A stretch of DNA of 64,000 nucleotides. Source: Pigmentibacter ruber. Lineage in GTDB: Bacteria > Bdellovibrionota_B > Oligoflexia > Silvanigrellales > Silvanigrellaceae. A program made the position numbers and the translations under genes. Positions 53,503 through 63,034 of this stretch are shown here, one piece after another. The notes under the pieces are model-generated. The model had not been told where the DNA came from. It was given only the letters and a program-made list of their open reading frames with translations, and made no database searches. The DNA lies in the NCBI RefSeq assembly GCF_009792895.1, contig NZ_WSSC01000001.1:186001-250000 (forward strand), read 5' to 3'. Each line of letters starts with the position of its first letter. Position 1 is the stretch's first letter.

Positions 53503-55002
53503 TCATATTTTCTTTGGTAGTTTTAATGATTGTTCTTCATCTTCTATTTCAAGTGAAGTTCTTTTTAAAGGACCACCAGGTATTGTTAAAGCAGAGTAGT
53601 TAGTTTCTAAGAGATAATTTTTGGCCTTTTTTACCCGCGTATATAAGTCAAACTTTTCATCTGGATTAATTTTTTCATAATTAATAATTTCTGATTTTGC
53701 TATCATATCTTTTCCAATAGGACCAAAAACAAAATCTTCTAGGGAATCTTTTAATTTATTGTAAGTATATTCTCTATTTAGTTCATCTGATAGAGGAATA
53801 TTGGTATTCTCTTTATTTTCAGAAATTAAAACTAATTTTTTTGCTTCAAGTTCTGTAAAGTGATCTAGGGCGGTTAGAGATAAAGTGTATAATTTAAAAA
53901 ATTGATAAGAGCCGCCAGATTGTTCTGGATTTGAGACTACTGACATAGAAACTTGCCTGTACCTGCTTACGGATTGAAGAGGATCAAGTAGTTTTAGATT
54001 TTTCAAAGATTTATGTCTACCTATATTATATGGATCTAATTTATTACTAGTAATAAAATTACTTACCCATTTTCCTAATTCAGACTTTCCTCTTGGTTCT
54101 GTAAATAAGAAATAAGTTTTAAAGACATCTACAAATGGTGAGTTTTTAATTCCAGTTAAAAATAGTAAGAGTTCTAAAAGATTTGCAGAAGAAGAAATAC
54201 GAAATCTTGCCATCAAGGAAATTGGCAGAAAATATTTGTAAATTGTTTCTTGGAAAGGAGATTTTTGAGTTATAAGATAAATTGTTTCGAAATAAGATTT
54301 AAGTATATCAGATAATTGATTTCTTATATTGTCAGTAAAAATTTTAGTATTTAATTCCGTAATTTTATACGCAGAAGATGTTATTTTATTTCTACTAAAT
54401 AATTCATTTATTTTTCTTTCGATATTATCACTTTTAAAAAAATAATTGCTATTAAATTTGTTATATTTTTCAAAATATTCAAAAATATCTATTTCAGGAA
54501 TTTCAATTTTTTTATTATTTCGGATAGCGGCAGGATTTAAAATTTCTGGAAAATCTTTTAAACTATTTAAACCAATTGCCCTATAATAATAAATTTTAAC
54601 TAATGTTTTTTTAAATTGTGCTCTTGCAATCCAAATATCATTATTTGATGTTACTACTATATTTGGATTGTTCCTACAAAATAGTAAAAAATTATTAAAT
54701 AAATATTTTTTTAAAATAAGAGCCGGATCAACCAAAATTTCAAAAATATTTGGATAACTTTTTTTATATTTATCAATAGAAAAAATTATATGCGAAGCAT
54801 AATCATCAACCATAAATCCATAATATCTTGTCTGTAGATATTGAAAGAGAGCTTTTTTTAAATAATCATCATAATTATAACCTCTATTGTTTTTTCTAAA
54901 AGAATAATTAATTAAATTAATTATAGAATTTCCAATTATTTTTAGATAAATATCATTTGATAAATTGTCAACGTCTAATTCTATATCTGTTACAAGCGGC
55001 AT
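53503..55002 (-). CDS. Unknown soluble accessory protein (499 aa)
   Basis: A 499-residue protein without signal or membrane segment, rich in Lys, Asn, Phe and Tyr, mostly helical by eye. No motif or family is recognised. Segments rich in aromatic residues (YLFNNFLLFCRNNPN, YKYFLPISLMARFR) occur in the middle, and the C-terminus is acidic then basic (EDEEQSLKLPKKI). The start ATG 55002 has AGGAG at 8 bases, but this site and the start codon lie inside a strong inverted repeat (54998-55054). It lies downstream of the toxin-type glycosyltransferase gene in the same direction, so it may be part of the same accessory group. Confidence 0.7.
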   Translation of the reverse strand: MPLVTDIELDVDNLSNDIYLKIIGNSIINLINYSFRKNNRGYNYDDYLKKALFQYLQTRYYGFMVDDYASHIIFSIDKYKKSYPNIFEILVDPALILKKYLFNNFLLFCRNNPNIVVTSNNDIWIARAQFKKTLVKIYYYRAIGLNSLKDFPEILNPAAIRNNKKIEIPEIDIFEYFEKYNKFNSNYFFKSDNIERKINELFSRNKITSSAYKITELNTKIFTDNIRNQLSDILKSYFETIYLITQKSPFQETIYKYFLPISLMARFRISSSANLLELLLFLTGIKNSPFVDVFKTYFLFTEPRGKSELGKWVSNFITSNKLDPYNIGRHKSLKNLKLLDPLQSVSRYRQVSMSVVSNPEQSGGSYQFFKLYTLSLTALDHFTELEAKKLVLISENKENTNIPLSDELNREYTYNKLKDSLEDFVFGPIGKDMIAKSEIINYEKINPDEKFDLYTRVKKAKNYLLETNYSALTIPGGPLKRTSLEIEDEEQSLKLPKKI

Positions 55003-55054
55003 GTTCTTTGCTCCTTAACTTTCCACATGTGAAGATAGGAGCAAAAAACATGCC
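54998..55054. promoter_or_regulatory. Inverted repeat covering ribosome site and start codon of the 499-aa gene
   Basis: The 18-base arms (54998-55015 and 55037-55054) match at 17 of 18 positions around a 21-base loop. In the mRNA the 3' arm includes AGGAGCAAAG, AAC and the ATG, so the ribosome site and start codon would be base-paired. This predicts translation that depends on melting or opening the hairpin. The upstream arm also reads AGGAG...ATG on the other strand but reaches a stop after two codons. Confidence 0.65.
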
Positions 55055-55159
55055 ATAAAATGACATGTATATCATTAAGATAATCTTTTTTAATTTCTTT
55101 TTAAATTTTAGTTTCGCCTTTATAAAGAAGAAGCCTCGTGCCAAATATTTACTTAAATA

Positions 55160-56479
55160 TTAATAAACATCTCTCTCAAATTTACTACTATGTGGAGTAG
55201 GTAGTTCAGAGCTTTTATGTGAGTGCGAGTAATATTTAATAAAGCGATGTCCATGGGTATCAAAGAAAACAGCACCTTTATATCCTAAAGCATTTAATTC
55301 TTTTTCTAATTTTGCATCACTCATATGACAATTAGCAAAGTAGAAATATTTTTCATCAAATACATCAACTTTTAGCATGATAAATCTTTGTGCAAGAAGC
55401 ATAGAATTAATTATGATTGGATTTCTGGTATTGATTGCACTACCCAAATTTTGGGACATGTAGTCATAAAAAACAGAATCCTCAGATTGTAAATTTTTTG
55501 AATGCTTTTCATTAAGATAGTAATTATATACTTTATTTCTTTTTTGATATCTTTCGAGCATGTCAAATAATACAATATCAAAAAATAAAGCTCCTTTGTT
55601 TCCTAAGATAGCGGAACATTCAGGCCTTACTGACATATTTGCAACTGAAAAATAATATGAATCATGGGATTGTGTATATATTGATGGTGTTGTTGAAAGA
55701 TTAAGTTTTTGATTTGCAAAACTCGAAGCAACTCTTCCGTGTTCAAGATTTGATAGAGCAAAGTATTCTTCATAAACAGAACTATTCATATATGATTTTA
55801 TAGCAATATATTTAGCACCAAATTCAGGAATTTCACTTAAAGCAGAAATTTTTTCTGTGATTCTAGTATTTGTATCAACGTATAAGCCACCATATAAAAG
55901 TAAAGCAATTAGTCTTAAAGCATCGGTACTATATGCTGCTTTCTTAAAGTAACCACTATTTTCAGCATAAATCATTTGAACGATTTCATTTCGTTTCTGT
56001 GTGCTTAGATAACTACTACTGGGTGTATTTTTAAATTCATTTAATAGATCAGGCACGCTCTTTACAGTAAACTTAATGGGTGGAAATGTATTTTCTGACA
56101 GTATTTTTAAAGATCTATTGGTTATTTCTATTTTTTCTGCATCAACCCAGAATATTCCTTCTGCATTTAATTTTTTTAAATTAGATAAAAAATAAAGTTG
56201 AATTTTTTTTGGTATTTCTTTTCCTAAGTAGAAAGTATGAAGTAATTTTTTGTTTAAAGAAACACCAGTAATATTATTGAGATGAAGAATATTCTTATTT
56301 ATTGATCTTGCAGGATAGGATGTTTTGCTTGCAAATCCAAGTGTATGACATGATGGACAAATGTCACAAGTATAAGAAATATTATTTCTTTTTATTTCTG
56401 ATTTAATATTACAAATTACGCACTTTGATTCCTCGTATCGATAAGGATTCAAAATAGGTTTTTTTTTAAATAGACGCAT
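55160..56479 (-). CDS. Zinc-ribbon and toxin-type glycosyltransferase (effector-like)
   Basis: A 439-residue protein without signal peptide. Residues about 19-50 carry CVIC ... CDICPSC, a C-x2-C-x13-C-x2-C-x2-C zinc ribbon. From about 100 the sequence follows the sugar-transferase fold of the TcdA/TcdB and Gly_transf_sug type. The hallmark is TDALRLIALLLYGGLYVDTN; the usual DXD is here D-T-N, so metal binding may be altered or weaker. The C-terminal part includes SEDSVFYDYM and LLAQRFIMLKVDV. Related domains glucosylate host GTPases or other proteins; the target here is unknown. AGGAGAG precedes ATG 56479. Confidence 0.75.
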   Translation of the reverse strand: MRLFKKKPILNPYRYEESKCVICNIKSEIKRNNISYTCDICPSCHTLGFASKTSYPARSINKNILHLNNITGVSLNKKLLHTFYLGKEIPKKIQLYFLSNLKKLNAEGIFWVDAEKIEITNRSLKILSENTFPPIKFTVKSVPDLLNEFKNTPSSSYLSTQKRNEIVQMIYAENSGYFKKAAYSTDALRLIALLLYGGLYVDTNTRITEKISALSEIPEFGAKYIAIKSYMNSSVYEEYFALSNLEHGRVASSFANQKLNLSTTPSIYTQSHDSYYFSVANMSVRPECSAILGNKGALFFDIVLFDMLERYQKRNKVYNYYLNEKHSKNLQSEDSVFYDYMSQNLGSAINTRNPIIINSMLLAQRFIMLKVDVFDEKYFYFANCHMSDAKLEKELNALGYKGAVFFDTHGHRFIKYYSHSHKSSELPTPHSSKFERDVY

Positions 56480-56860
56480 CCTTGCTCTCCTATACTATTT
56501 TATAGATATTTAATATTGAATATCATTAAATTTGATATAAAAAATTAAATATTTTATAACATTATTAGAATATTTTTTCTTAGACAACAAAATTTTTTTA
56601 TTTTTATAAATGCTTTAATATTAGAATGTTTTTGTTTTTATTGAGGTACTGAATAAATTTATGCAATTATATTGGCTTTAGTTTTAAATTTATCGATATG
56701 TTAGAGATTAGAATTCTATTGAAAATAATTAAATCCATATAATATCAACATGTTAAAATTAAATTTTAAGCATTTTTTAAGAAAAAAGGTCATTTTTGCT
56801 TTCAATGCTCCGAAAAGAATACAGAAACCTTTATAATTTAAATAAGGGATGGTGAAAAAT
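56480..56860. other. AT-rich divergent intergenic region
   Basis: Between the glycosyltransferase gene (minus) and the protease gene (plus). It is very AT-rich, with no open frame supported by a ribosome site and no strong hairpin seen. Confidence 0.4.
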
Positions 56861-58831
56861 ATGATAGAAAATAGGTTTTCATTTTTTAAAAAAAATTTGA
56901 TACTATTTATTATTTTATTTTCTTCTTGTAATAAATCACAATCTAATAATAATAAAAGTGATGGTAGTATAATAAAATATAGATTTTGTACATTTGAGAA
57001 TTCAAAATTTAATCAAAACTTGCCCAATCCTTTTTGCACAGATCTAAATGATTCTTTCTTAAATCCTTTAGGAAAATATGAATGGCATTTAAAAAATACA
57101 GGTCAAAATGCTTTTGCATCAAATAGTGGTACTGCTAATGAAGATATAAATGTTTATGATGTCCTGAAAACTTTATGCTTAAGTGGAAAAGATATTCCAG
57201 TTGCAGTTGTTGATTCTGGTTTAGAAATGCTGCATCCATCTTTGTTACCTAATATTAACAATTCAGGCAGAGTTCAATCGATTAACTTTTTAGCAAATGA
57301 GAAAAATAATGAGTGTATTAATGATCCTACACCTGATCTAAGTGTGACTTCAGATCATGGAACGATGGTTGCTGGAATTTTAGGAATGCGAAGTAATTTA
57401 GGCTACGGCGGAAGTGGAGTGGCGCCAAGGGTACTACTTTCAGGATACAATTTAACTAGTAGTGCAGAGACTCAAACCGTTTCTAATTATTTAGACTCTT
57501 TAGGGCAAAGTGATGAATCAAAAAATAATTATATTTTTAATATGAGTTTTGGCTCAAAATCTGACGTACCACTTGAGTTCGATTATTCTGACGAAATTGT
57601 TGCTAATCAAATTTTTTATCAAGGTGTAAATTTATTGCGAAATGGCAAGGGAGCAATTTTTGTAAAATCAGCTGGAAATTCATTTAAAAATTACAGTTCT
57701 TCACTTTCTTCTATCAATTGTGCATTAGCAAATTTAATTAATATAACATGTGTTCCAGCTAATACTGATCCGTTAAATACTCTCCCATATATTATAGTTG
57801 TAGGAAGTAGCAATGCTTCAGGTAAGCATGCTAGTTATTCTAGCACAGGCTCATGTCTATGGGTGTCTGCTCCAGGTGGAGAGTACGGTTTGGATAAAAA
57901 TTGGATAGTTAGCAAATATGACAGTTCTCTACCTCCTTTTTCAATAAATTCTTCTGATTCTCTATTTTTTCCGGCAATTATTACAACAGATCTCTCTGGT
58001 AATAATAGAGGTAATAGTATTCCAGTGCCAAGTAAATTAAATTTTGATAAAGCTTTATTTATAAAAAATTCTTTTAATGCAGGATTAGCTTTAGATGATG
58101 ATGGAAAGTTGTTGAATTCTAATTATGATTATGTAGCAACAATGAATGGAACTTCTTCAGCTGCCCCAATTGTTTCCGGAGTAGTAGCTTTAATATTAGA
58201 GGCGAATCCTAACTTAACATGGAGAGATGTGAAACACATTTTAGCAAAAACATCTAATCAAATTGATCCAACTCTCTCTTCAAAAAGTTTTTCCATTGGG
58301 GGTGGTGTTCTTTATATTTATGATGAGGGCTGGATTAAAAATGCAGCTAATTATTTCTTTTCTAATACTTATGGGTTTGGCAGAGTTGATGCTGCAAAAG
58401 CCATTGCAATGGCAAAATCCTACACCTTAGGTTCACTTGGAAATTTTATTGAAACAGGTTTTCTTTCGCCAACTATTCCTTTTCCTATTAGTGTGCCATT
58501 GGGACTGAACGGAACAGATCAACAAATAAAAATTAATGTTGCAAATTATCTTACAATAGAATCTGTTACTTTATCTGTTTCAGGGACTAGTGATTATTTA
58601 GCTGATATTGCAATCGAAGTTTATTCGCCATCAGGAACAAAAAGTATTGTTTGGAATGCAGGAAATTCTGCTACAAGTAGTTCTGCTAAATTTTTAAATA
58701 CACGAATGGCATCTAATGCCTTTTATGGTGAAAACTCGCATGGAACTTGGGTTGTTAAAATTATTTGTTTAGGGACTAAAGCAAAAAATGCAAAATTCAC
58801 AGATGTAAAATTAAAAATATCTGGCCATTAA
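56861..58831 (+). CDS. Kexin-like subtilisin protease lipoprotein with P-domain
   Basis: About 656 residues. Lipoprotein signal ending LFSSC (lipid-anchored Cys). The S8 catalytic domain begins at WHLKNTGQNAF and carries the triad in order: Asp in VAVVDSGLEMLHP, His in TSDHGTMVAGILG and Ser in NGTSSAAPIVSG; the oxyanion Asn is in VKSAGNSF. The C-terminal 125 residues form a proprotein-convertase P-domain (LTIESVTLSVSGTSDYLADI, SHGTWVVKI). The distance from the lipid Cys to the catalytic domain is only about 65 residues, too short for an I9 or fervidolysin-type prodomain. I use ATG 56861 because GGTG precedes it and the signal follows immediately; an ATG four codons earlier is possible. The next gene encodes a prodomain-like lipoprotein. 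Confidence 0.93.
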   Translation: MIENRFSFFKKNLILFIILFSSCNKSQSNNNKSDGSIIKYRFCTFENSKFNQNLPNPFCTDLNDSFLNPLGKYEWHLKNTGQNAFASNSGTANEDINVYDVLKTLCLSGKDIPVAVVDSGLEMLHPSLLPNINNSGRVQSINFLANEKNNECINDPTPDLSVTSDHGTMVAGILGMRSNLGYGGSGVAPRVLLSGYNLTSSAETQTVSNYLDSLGQSDESKNNYIFNMSFGSKSDVPLEFDYSDEIVANQIFYQGVNLLRNGKGAIFVKSAGNSFKNYSSSLSSINCALANLINITCVPANTDPLNTLPYIIVVGSSNASGKHASYSSTGSCLWVSAPGGEYGLDKNWIVSKYDSSLPPFSINSSDSLFFPAIITTDLSGNNRGNSIPVPSKLNFDKALFIKNSFNAGLALDDDGKLLNSNYDYVATMNGTSSAAPIVSGVVALILEANPNLTWRDVKHILAKTSNQIDPTLSSKSFSIGGGVLYIYDEGWIKNAANYFFSNTYGFGRVDAAKAIAMAKSYTLGSLGNFIETGFLSPTIPFPISVPLGLNGTDQQIKINVANYLTIESVTLSVSGTSDYLADIAIEVYSPSGTKSIVWNAGNSATSSSAKFLNTRMASNAFYGENSHGTWVVKIICLGTKAKNAKFTDVKLKISGH

Positions 58832-58842
58832 GGAATAGAGTT

Positions 58843-59463
58843 ATGAATATATTACATTTTTCTGCTTTTTGGATGCTATTATTATTAATTACCAGTTGTA
58901 AAAATTTAGATAGAAATTCTTCAGCACAAACAGATTCTCCTTCGGTTATTCAAAAAAACTATTCTGAATCTATAAAACAGTATGAAAAAGAAAGTATTGC
59001 GCAAGATAATAATATTTTTATGACTTATAATAATATTGTGGCGGAAAAAAAAGCTAATTTTCAAAGTGATAAAAATGATGTTTATATAAAAGATGATCAG
59101 CTTGTCATAGATAATTTCGTAATTCATAAAAAAGATGCAATCTCTGACGAAGAAAATAAAGATAAAACAAAGATTAATTATGAAGTAGTTTATAATAAAA
59201 ATACAAGTAATTTTGGTATTATTACACATACAGTTATTGTTAAAATTCAACCAAGCAAAAATTTAATATTACCTAATAGTACTGATTATAAAGTCACAAA
59301 ATCAGTAAAAAATATTGGAGTTTACTTTATTCAATTTTCACCAAATATAAGTATTTCAAAAGTAAAAAGTGAAATCGAAAAAGCGAATAATATCAAAGAA
59401 AATACCGAAAATAAGGTAATTATTGAAATAATAGAATTGGCAAAAGTAAATAAACCAGCGTAA
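58843..59463 (+). CDS. Lipoprotein with subtilase-prodomain-like C-terminus, likely partner of the protease
   Basis: A 206-residue lipoprotein (lipobox LLITSC) starting 11 bases after the protease stop, behind AAGGAATAG, so cotranscribed. Residues about 25-115 are a polar, charged linker. The C-terminal 85 residues have the beta-alpha-beta-beta-alpha-beta order of subtilase prodomains: HTVIVKIQPS, YKVTKSVKNIGVYFIQFSP, a helix SKVKSEIEKANN and KVIIEIIELAK. Together with the missing prodomain of the neighbouring protease, this suggests a folding chaperone and inhibitor supplied in trans. The similarity is by pattern, not by sequence identity, and remains inference. Confidence 0.6.
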   Translation: MNILHFSAFWMLLLLITSCKNLDRNSSAQTDSPSVIQKNYSESIKQYEKESIAQDNNIFMTYNNIVAEKKANFQSDKNDVYIKDDQLVIDNFVIHKKDAISDEENKDKTKINYEVVYNKNTSNFGIITHTVIVKIQPSKNLILPNSTDYKVTKSVKNIGVYFIQFSPNISISKVKSEIEKANNIKENTENKVIIEIIELAKVNKPA

Positions 59464-59623
59464 AATATATAATTAAGAAAAAATACAAAAAATTCTACGA
59501 CTAGACAAAAAATAAAGTAATTTATTAAAAATATTGCAATTAGGGATAAATGACTAAAACTTGAAGTGGACTAATCTGAATAACTGCTTTATAAAATAAA
59601 AGCTTTTTTTATGAAAAATAAAA

Positions 59624-59706
59624 TGGTGCGGATGGGCGGACTCGAACCGCCATGCTTGCGCACACGCCCCTCAAACGTGCGTGTCTACCAATTTCACCAC
59701 ATCCGC
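59624..59706 (-). tRNA. tRNA-Leu(GAG)
   Basis: Read on the minus strand the gene starts GCGGATG and ends CATCCGC-A-CCA, an acceptor stem of 7 perfect pairs with encoded CCA. D-loop AATTGGTAGAC, anticodon loop TTGAGGG (anticodon GAG), long type II variable arm around TGCGCAAGCA, and T-arm GGCGGTTCGAGTCCGCC. All features fit leucine tRNA reading CUC/CUU. Confidence 0.95.
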
Positions 59707-59716
59707 AGTGAAGGCC

Positions 59717-59745
59717 TTACTACCTCAAGCAAGCTGAAAGGTCAA
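59717..59745 (-). promoter_or_regulatory. Promoter of tRNA-Leu
   Basis: On the minus strand TTGACC (59745-59740), a 17-base spacer and TAGTAA (59722-59717). The 5' end of the mature tRNA is 11 bases downstream. Confidence 0.6.
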
Positions 59746-59776
59746 CTTGTATTGCATATTAAATTAGGAAGTCTTA

Positions 59777-60757
59777 ATGATAAACAGCATAGTTTTTTTC
59801 TTATTTATAATTGTAGTTTTTCTTTTTCCGCAATTTTTTCCAAGTTTTTCAAAATTAGATGGAACTCTTGCCTTTGTTTTAGGGATTTTTTATTCCCTAT
59901 TTTTTGGTAATAAGTATCAATCTTTGACTCAATTGTGGAGTAAAAGGTTCTTAAGCTGGTCAATTGTAGGCCTTGGTTTTGGAATGAATTTAATAACTGT
60001 ATTAAATGTGGGGCGGACAGGGTTATTCTATTCTATTATTGGTATTTTATTAACAATTTTAGTTGGTTATGTTTTAGGAAAATATTTAAAAATAAACTCT
60101 GAACAATCATCACTTGTTTCATTTGGCACGGCTATTTGTGGTGGAAGTGCAATAGCTGTTTTATCTCAATCCATAAAAGCGTCTAGTACAGCCATAAGTG
60201 CTTCATTAGCTGTGGTGTTTTTATATAATGCTTTAGCCTTATTTATATTTCCTCAAATAGGAAGCTTTTTTAACCTTACCCAAGAGCAATTTGGCTTATG
60301 GAGTGCACTTGCTATTCATGATACCAGTTCGGTGATTGGAGCAAGTTATCAATACGGAGAGAAGGCATTAGCAATTGCGACTACAGTCAAGCTAGGGAGG
60401 GCTCTTTGGATAATACCATTTGCGGTTATAATATCTTACTTTTATGACAAAAAAAATTTTAAAGCGGTAGAAAACAAACCTGAAAAACAAAAAAAGAATA
60501 GGCCATGGTTTATTTTAGGATTTTTAATGGCAGCTGCAGCGGCTACATGGATACCAATTGTGAATGAATATGGATCACAATTAAATTCAATATCTAAAAA
60601 GTTACTTGTTCTTACTTTATTTTTAATTGGGACAAATTTAACAAAAGAAGTTATTAAAAAAGTTGGATTTAGACCTTTTATTCTAGGTGGTATTTTATGG
60701 GCTCTTATTTCAATAATTACTCTACAGCTAATAATTGTTGGAATCATTAGTATTTAA
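59777..60757 (+). CDS. YeiH/UPF0324 family putative sulfate exporter
   Basis: A 326-residue membrane protein with about nine to ten helices. The UPF0324 signature is LVSFGTAICGGSAIAVLSQS and the following region FGLWSALAIHDTSSVIGAS, plus KLGRALWIIP. The family is annotated as putative sulfate exporter; direct evidence on substrate is sparse. An AGGA ribosome site precedes ATG 59777. It is followed by a solute-binding protein gene in the same direction but with its own ribosome site and 68-base gap. Confidence 0.9.
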   Translation: MINSIVFFLFIIVVFLFPQFFPSFSKLDGTLAFVLGIFYSLFFGNKYQSLTQLWSKRFLSWSIVGLGFGMNLITVLNVGRTGLFYSIIGILLTILVGYVLGKYLKINSEQSSLVSFGTAICGGSAIAVLSQSIKASSTAISASLAVVFLYNALALFIFPQIGSFFNLTQEQFGLWSALAIHDTSSVIGASYQYGEKALAIATTVKLGRALWIIPFAVIISYFYDKKNFKAVENKPEKQKKNRPWFILGFLMAAAAATWIPIVNEYGSQLNSISKKLLVLTLFLIGTNLTKEVIKKVGFRPFILGGILWALISIITLQLIIVGIISI

Positions 60758-60824
60758 ATTTTTTTCAAAAAAAATGATAATATTTTCCTAAGTGATTTAC
60801 ATGAATTAAAAAAGAGGTTTTTGC

Positions 60825-61583
60825 ATGTCTATATACTTGAGAAAAATTATTCTTGTAACATTTTTTTTCATTCATTTTAATACCTTTGCGGAACAAAAAA
60901 AATTAATTATAGTAACCAGAGATTATCCTCCTTATATATATCAGGATAATAATGTTATTAAAGGTGCTTCTGCTGAACTAGTTAAGTACATTTTTAGCAA
61001 ATTAAAAATAAAATATGAAATTATTATACAGCCATGGAACCGTTCACATAAGGAAATTGAAATAGGTAAGGCAGATATTATTTTTACAGTTAATAAGTCC
61101 CCTGAAAGAGATAAAATTATGACCTATAATAAAGAACCTTTAATTTTACAAAACATGGTATTTTTTAAGAAAAAAAGCAATGATTTAGTTTTTAATGGTG
61201 AGTATAAGAATTTAAAAAATAAAACAATAGGATATACTAGAGGTGCTTATTATGGAGATGGTTTTGTAAAAGGTGTAAAAGAAAATAATCTTACTATAGA
61301 AGAGAGTTGGGATTACGAGAAATGTCTATTAAAATTACAATCTGATAGATATGATGTGATTGTAGGAAGTGAAAAAGTGATAGAATATCTGATGAAAAAA
61401 TTAAACATGGATGTGAAAAATTATCAAAAACTAAGCCCTAAAGTAGAAACGATAAAAAGTTATCTTGGATTTAGTAAAAAAAGAGATTATACTCAATTAA
61501 AATTAAAAATTGATCATCTTCTTATGTCAATGAAAAATTCTGGAGAGTATGAAGGAATTGTAAGTAAGAATTTAAATTTATAG
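60825..61583 (+). CDS. Periplasmic solute-binding protein (SBP_bac_3)
   Basis: A 252-residue family 3 solute-binding protein with signal peptide (IILVTFFFIHFNTFA). Typical parts are IIVTRDYPPYIYQDNNVIKGASAELVKYIF, IIIQPWNRSHKEIEIGKADIIFT and ERDKIMTYNKEPLI, as well as LQSDRYDVIVGSEKV. This kind without an attached permease is common in predatory and marine Gram-negative bacteria. No ABC permease or ATPase lies near. It differs in sequence from the similar orphan at 8154. GAGG precedes ATG. Confidence 0.88.
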   Translation: MSIYLRKIILVTFFFIHFNTFAEQKKLIIVTRDYPPYIYQDNNVIKGASAELVKYIFSKLKIKYEIIIQPWNRSHKEIEIGKADIIFTVNKSPERDKIMTYNKEPLILQNMVFFKKKSNDLVFNGEYKNLKNKTIGYTRGAYYGDGFVKGVKENNLTIEESWDYEKCLLKLQSDRYDVIVGSEKVIEYLMKKLNMDVKNYQKLSPKVETIKSYLGFSKKRDYTQLKLKIDHLLMSMKNSGEYEGIVSKNLNL

Positions 61584-61625
61584 TGAACTAAGCCCTTTTT
61601 AATTAGTACGAATTTGGTTTGTTGT

Positions 61626-63032
61626 TTAAGTTGCATTTTTTGATGCATTTTCCCCATCGTAGGTTTTGAGACCAAAACCTACGAAAACTTGCAATAATAT
61701 TATACCAGCTAAAATATATAAGGTGTAATGGAATGCTTTTAAGCCATCAAATTTAAAAATATCTGTTTTTAGAGAATCTAAAAATGTTAAAAGTAAAAAA
61801 GAAACAAAACCAACAGAAATTCCTGAAGTAAATTGTCTTATAGTAATATCTAAACTAGTTGCGTTTGCTGATTTATTTTTTGGGACATCAACATAAATTA
61901 AAGGTCCATTGCTGGAAAATAGTAAGATATTAAAAAACCCTAAAAGAAAACAGGATATGCAAATATATAAATAGCTACTAGTATGCTCTATTTGAGCTAT
62001 AAGCAATAATGCAAAAGAAATTCCAAAAGGAGAAGCGGCGATAATTTTTTTAAATCCAAATTTTTTAATAAATCGAGACGAAATTCCTCGCATTGTAAAA
62101 GCTCCAATTGCCATTGGTGCTATAAGTAAACCAGATTTTATAGGCGAGTATTGAAATTGCAATTGAAATAATAAGGGTAATAAAAAAGAAACACCACCTG
62201 TTGCAATATAAGATATAAAGTTTCCTAAGACTCCTATCCGATAAGTTCTAATTTTAAACAATTGCAAATTTAAAATAGATTTTTCTTTATAATGAATTGC
62301 ATGGAATATGAACATAATAAAAGTTATTAATCCTATTGATAAAAGAACTTTTAAAATTAAAGTAGGTAAAATAGATTCACCTATAAATTCCATAGAAATT
62401 GCAAAACAAGATAGAGAAGTTCCTATTAAAAAAAATCCTAGGAAATCTGGTTTTATTTTATGTTCAGATTGTTCATTAATTATATATTTTTGTGCTAAAA
62501 TAAAAGTTATAATTCCAATTGGAATATTGATAAAAAATACCCAACGCCATGTTGTATAAGTGGTAATTAGACCGCCAACTAAAGGACCTAGTATTGGTCC
62601 TGTTAAAGCAGGTAAAAAAATATACATTGTTGCTTTAACTAATTCTGATGGTGGGAAAACACGCACCATGATAAGTCTTGCTACAGGAGTCATCATTGCA
62701 GCGCCAAATCCTTGCAATGCTCTAAAGATAGATAACTCTAGTAATGAATTTGAAAGTCCGCAAAAAATTGAGCTGATAGAAAAGACGATTATGGAAGTTG
62801 AAAAAACATTTTTTGTTCCATAATTATCTGCAGCCCAACCACTGATAGGAATAAAAATAGCTAAACTAATAAGATAGCTTGTAATTGCTAATTTTAAATT
62901 TACTGGGTTGGTATTAAATGCAAGTGAAATATTGGGTATGGCCGTATTTAAAATAGTAGCATCCATCATTTCCATAAACAAAGCAGAAGCAAGAATCCAA
63001 ATAATTACTTGTTTATTTAATGGAAATGACAT
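61626..63032 (-). CDS. MFS drug efflux transporter (DHA2, EmrB/QacA type)
   Basis: A 468-residue transporter with 14 predicted helices. The DHA2 features are MDATILNTAIPNI in helix 1, SGWAADNYGTKNVF, and the motif C PALTGPILGPLVGGLITTYTTWRWVFFINIPIGI. It exports hydrophobic compounds with protons. It begins two bases after the nitrilase stop, so the two form an operon in the order nitrilase, MFS. No regulator gene is adjacent. Confidence 0.93.
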   Translation of the reverse strand: MSFPLNKQVIIWILASALFMEMMDATILNTAIPNISLAFNTNPVNLKLAITSYLISLAIFIPISGWAADNYGTKNVFSTSIIVFSISSIFCGLSNSLLELSIFRALQGFGAAMMTPVARLIMVRVFPPSELVKATMYIFLPALTGPILGPLVGGLITTYTTWRWVFFINIPIGIITFILAQKYIINEQSEHKIKPDFLGFFLIGTSLSCFAISMEFIGESILPTLILKVLLSIGLITFIMFIFHAIHYKEKSILNLQLFKIRTYRIGVLGNFISYIATGGVSFLLPLLFQLQFQYSPIKSGLLIAPMAIGAFTMRGISSRFIKKFGFKKIIAASPFGISFALLLIAQIEHTSSYLYICISCFLLGFFNILLFSSNGPLIYVDVPKNKSANATSLDITIRQFTSGISVGFVSFLLLTFLDSLKTDIFKFDGLKAFHYTLYILAGIILLQVFVGFGLKTYDGENASKNAT

Positions 63033-63034
63033 TG

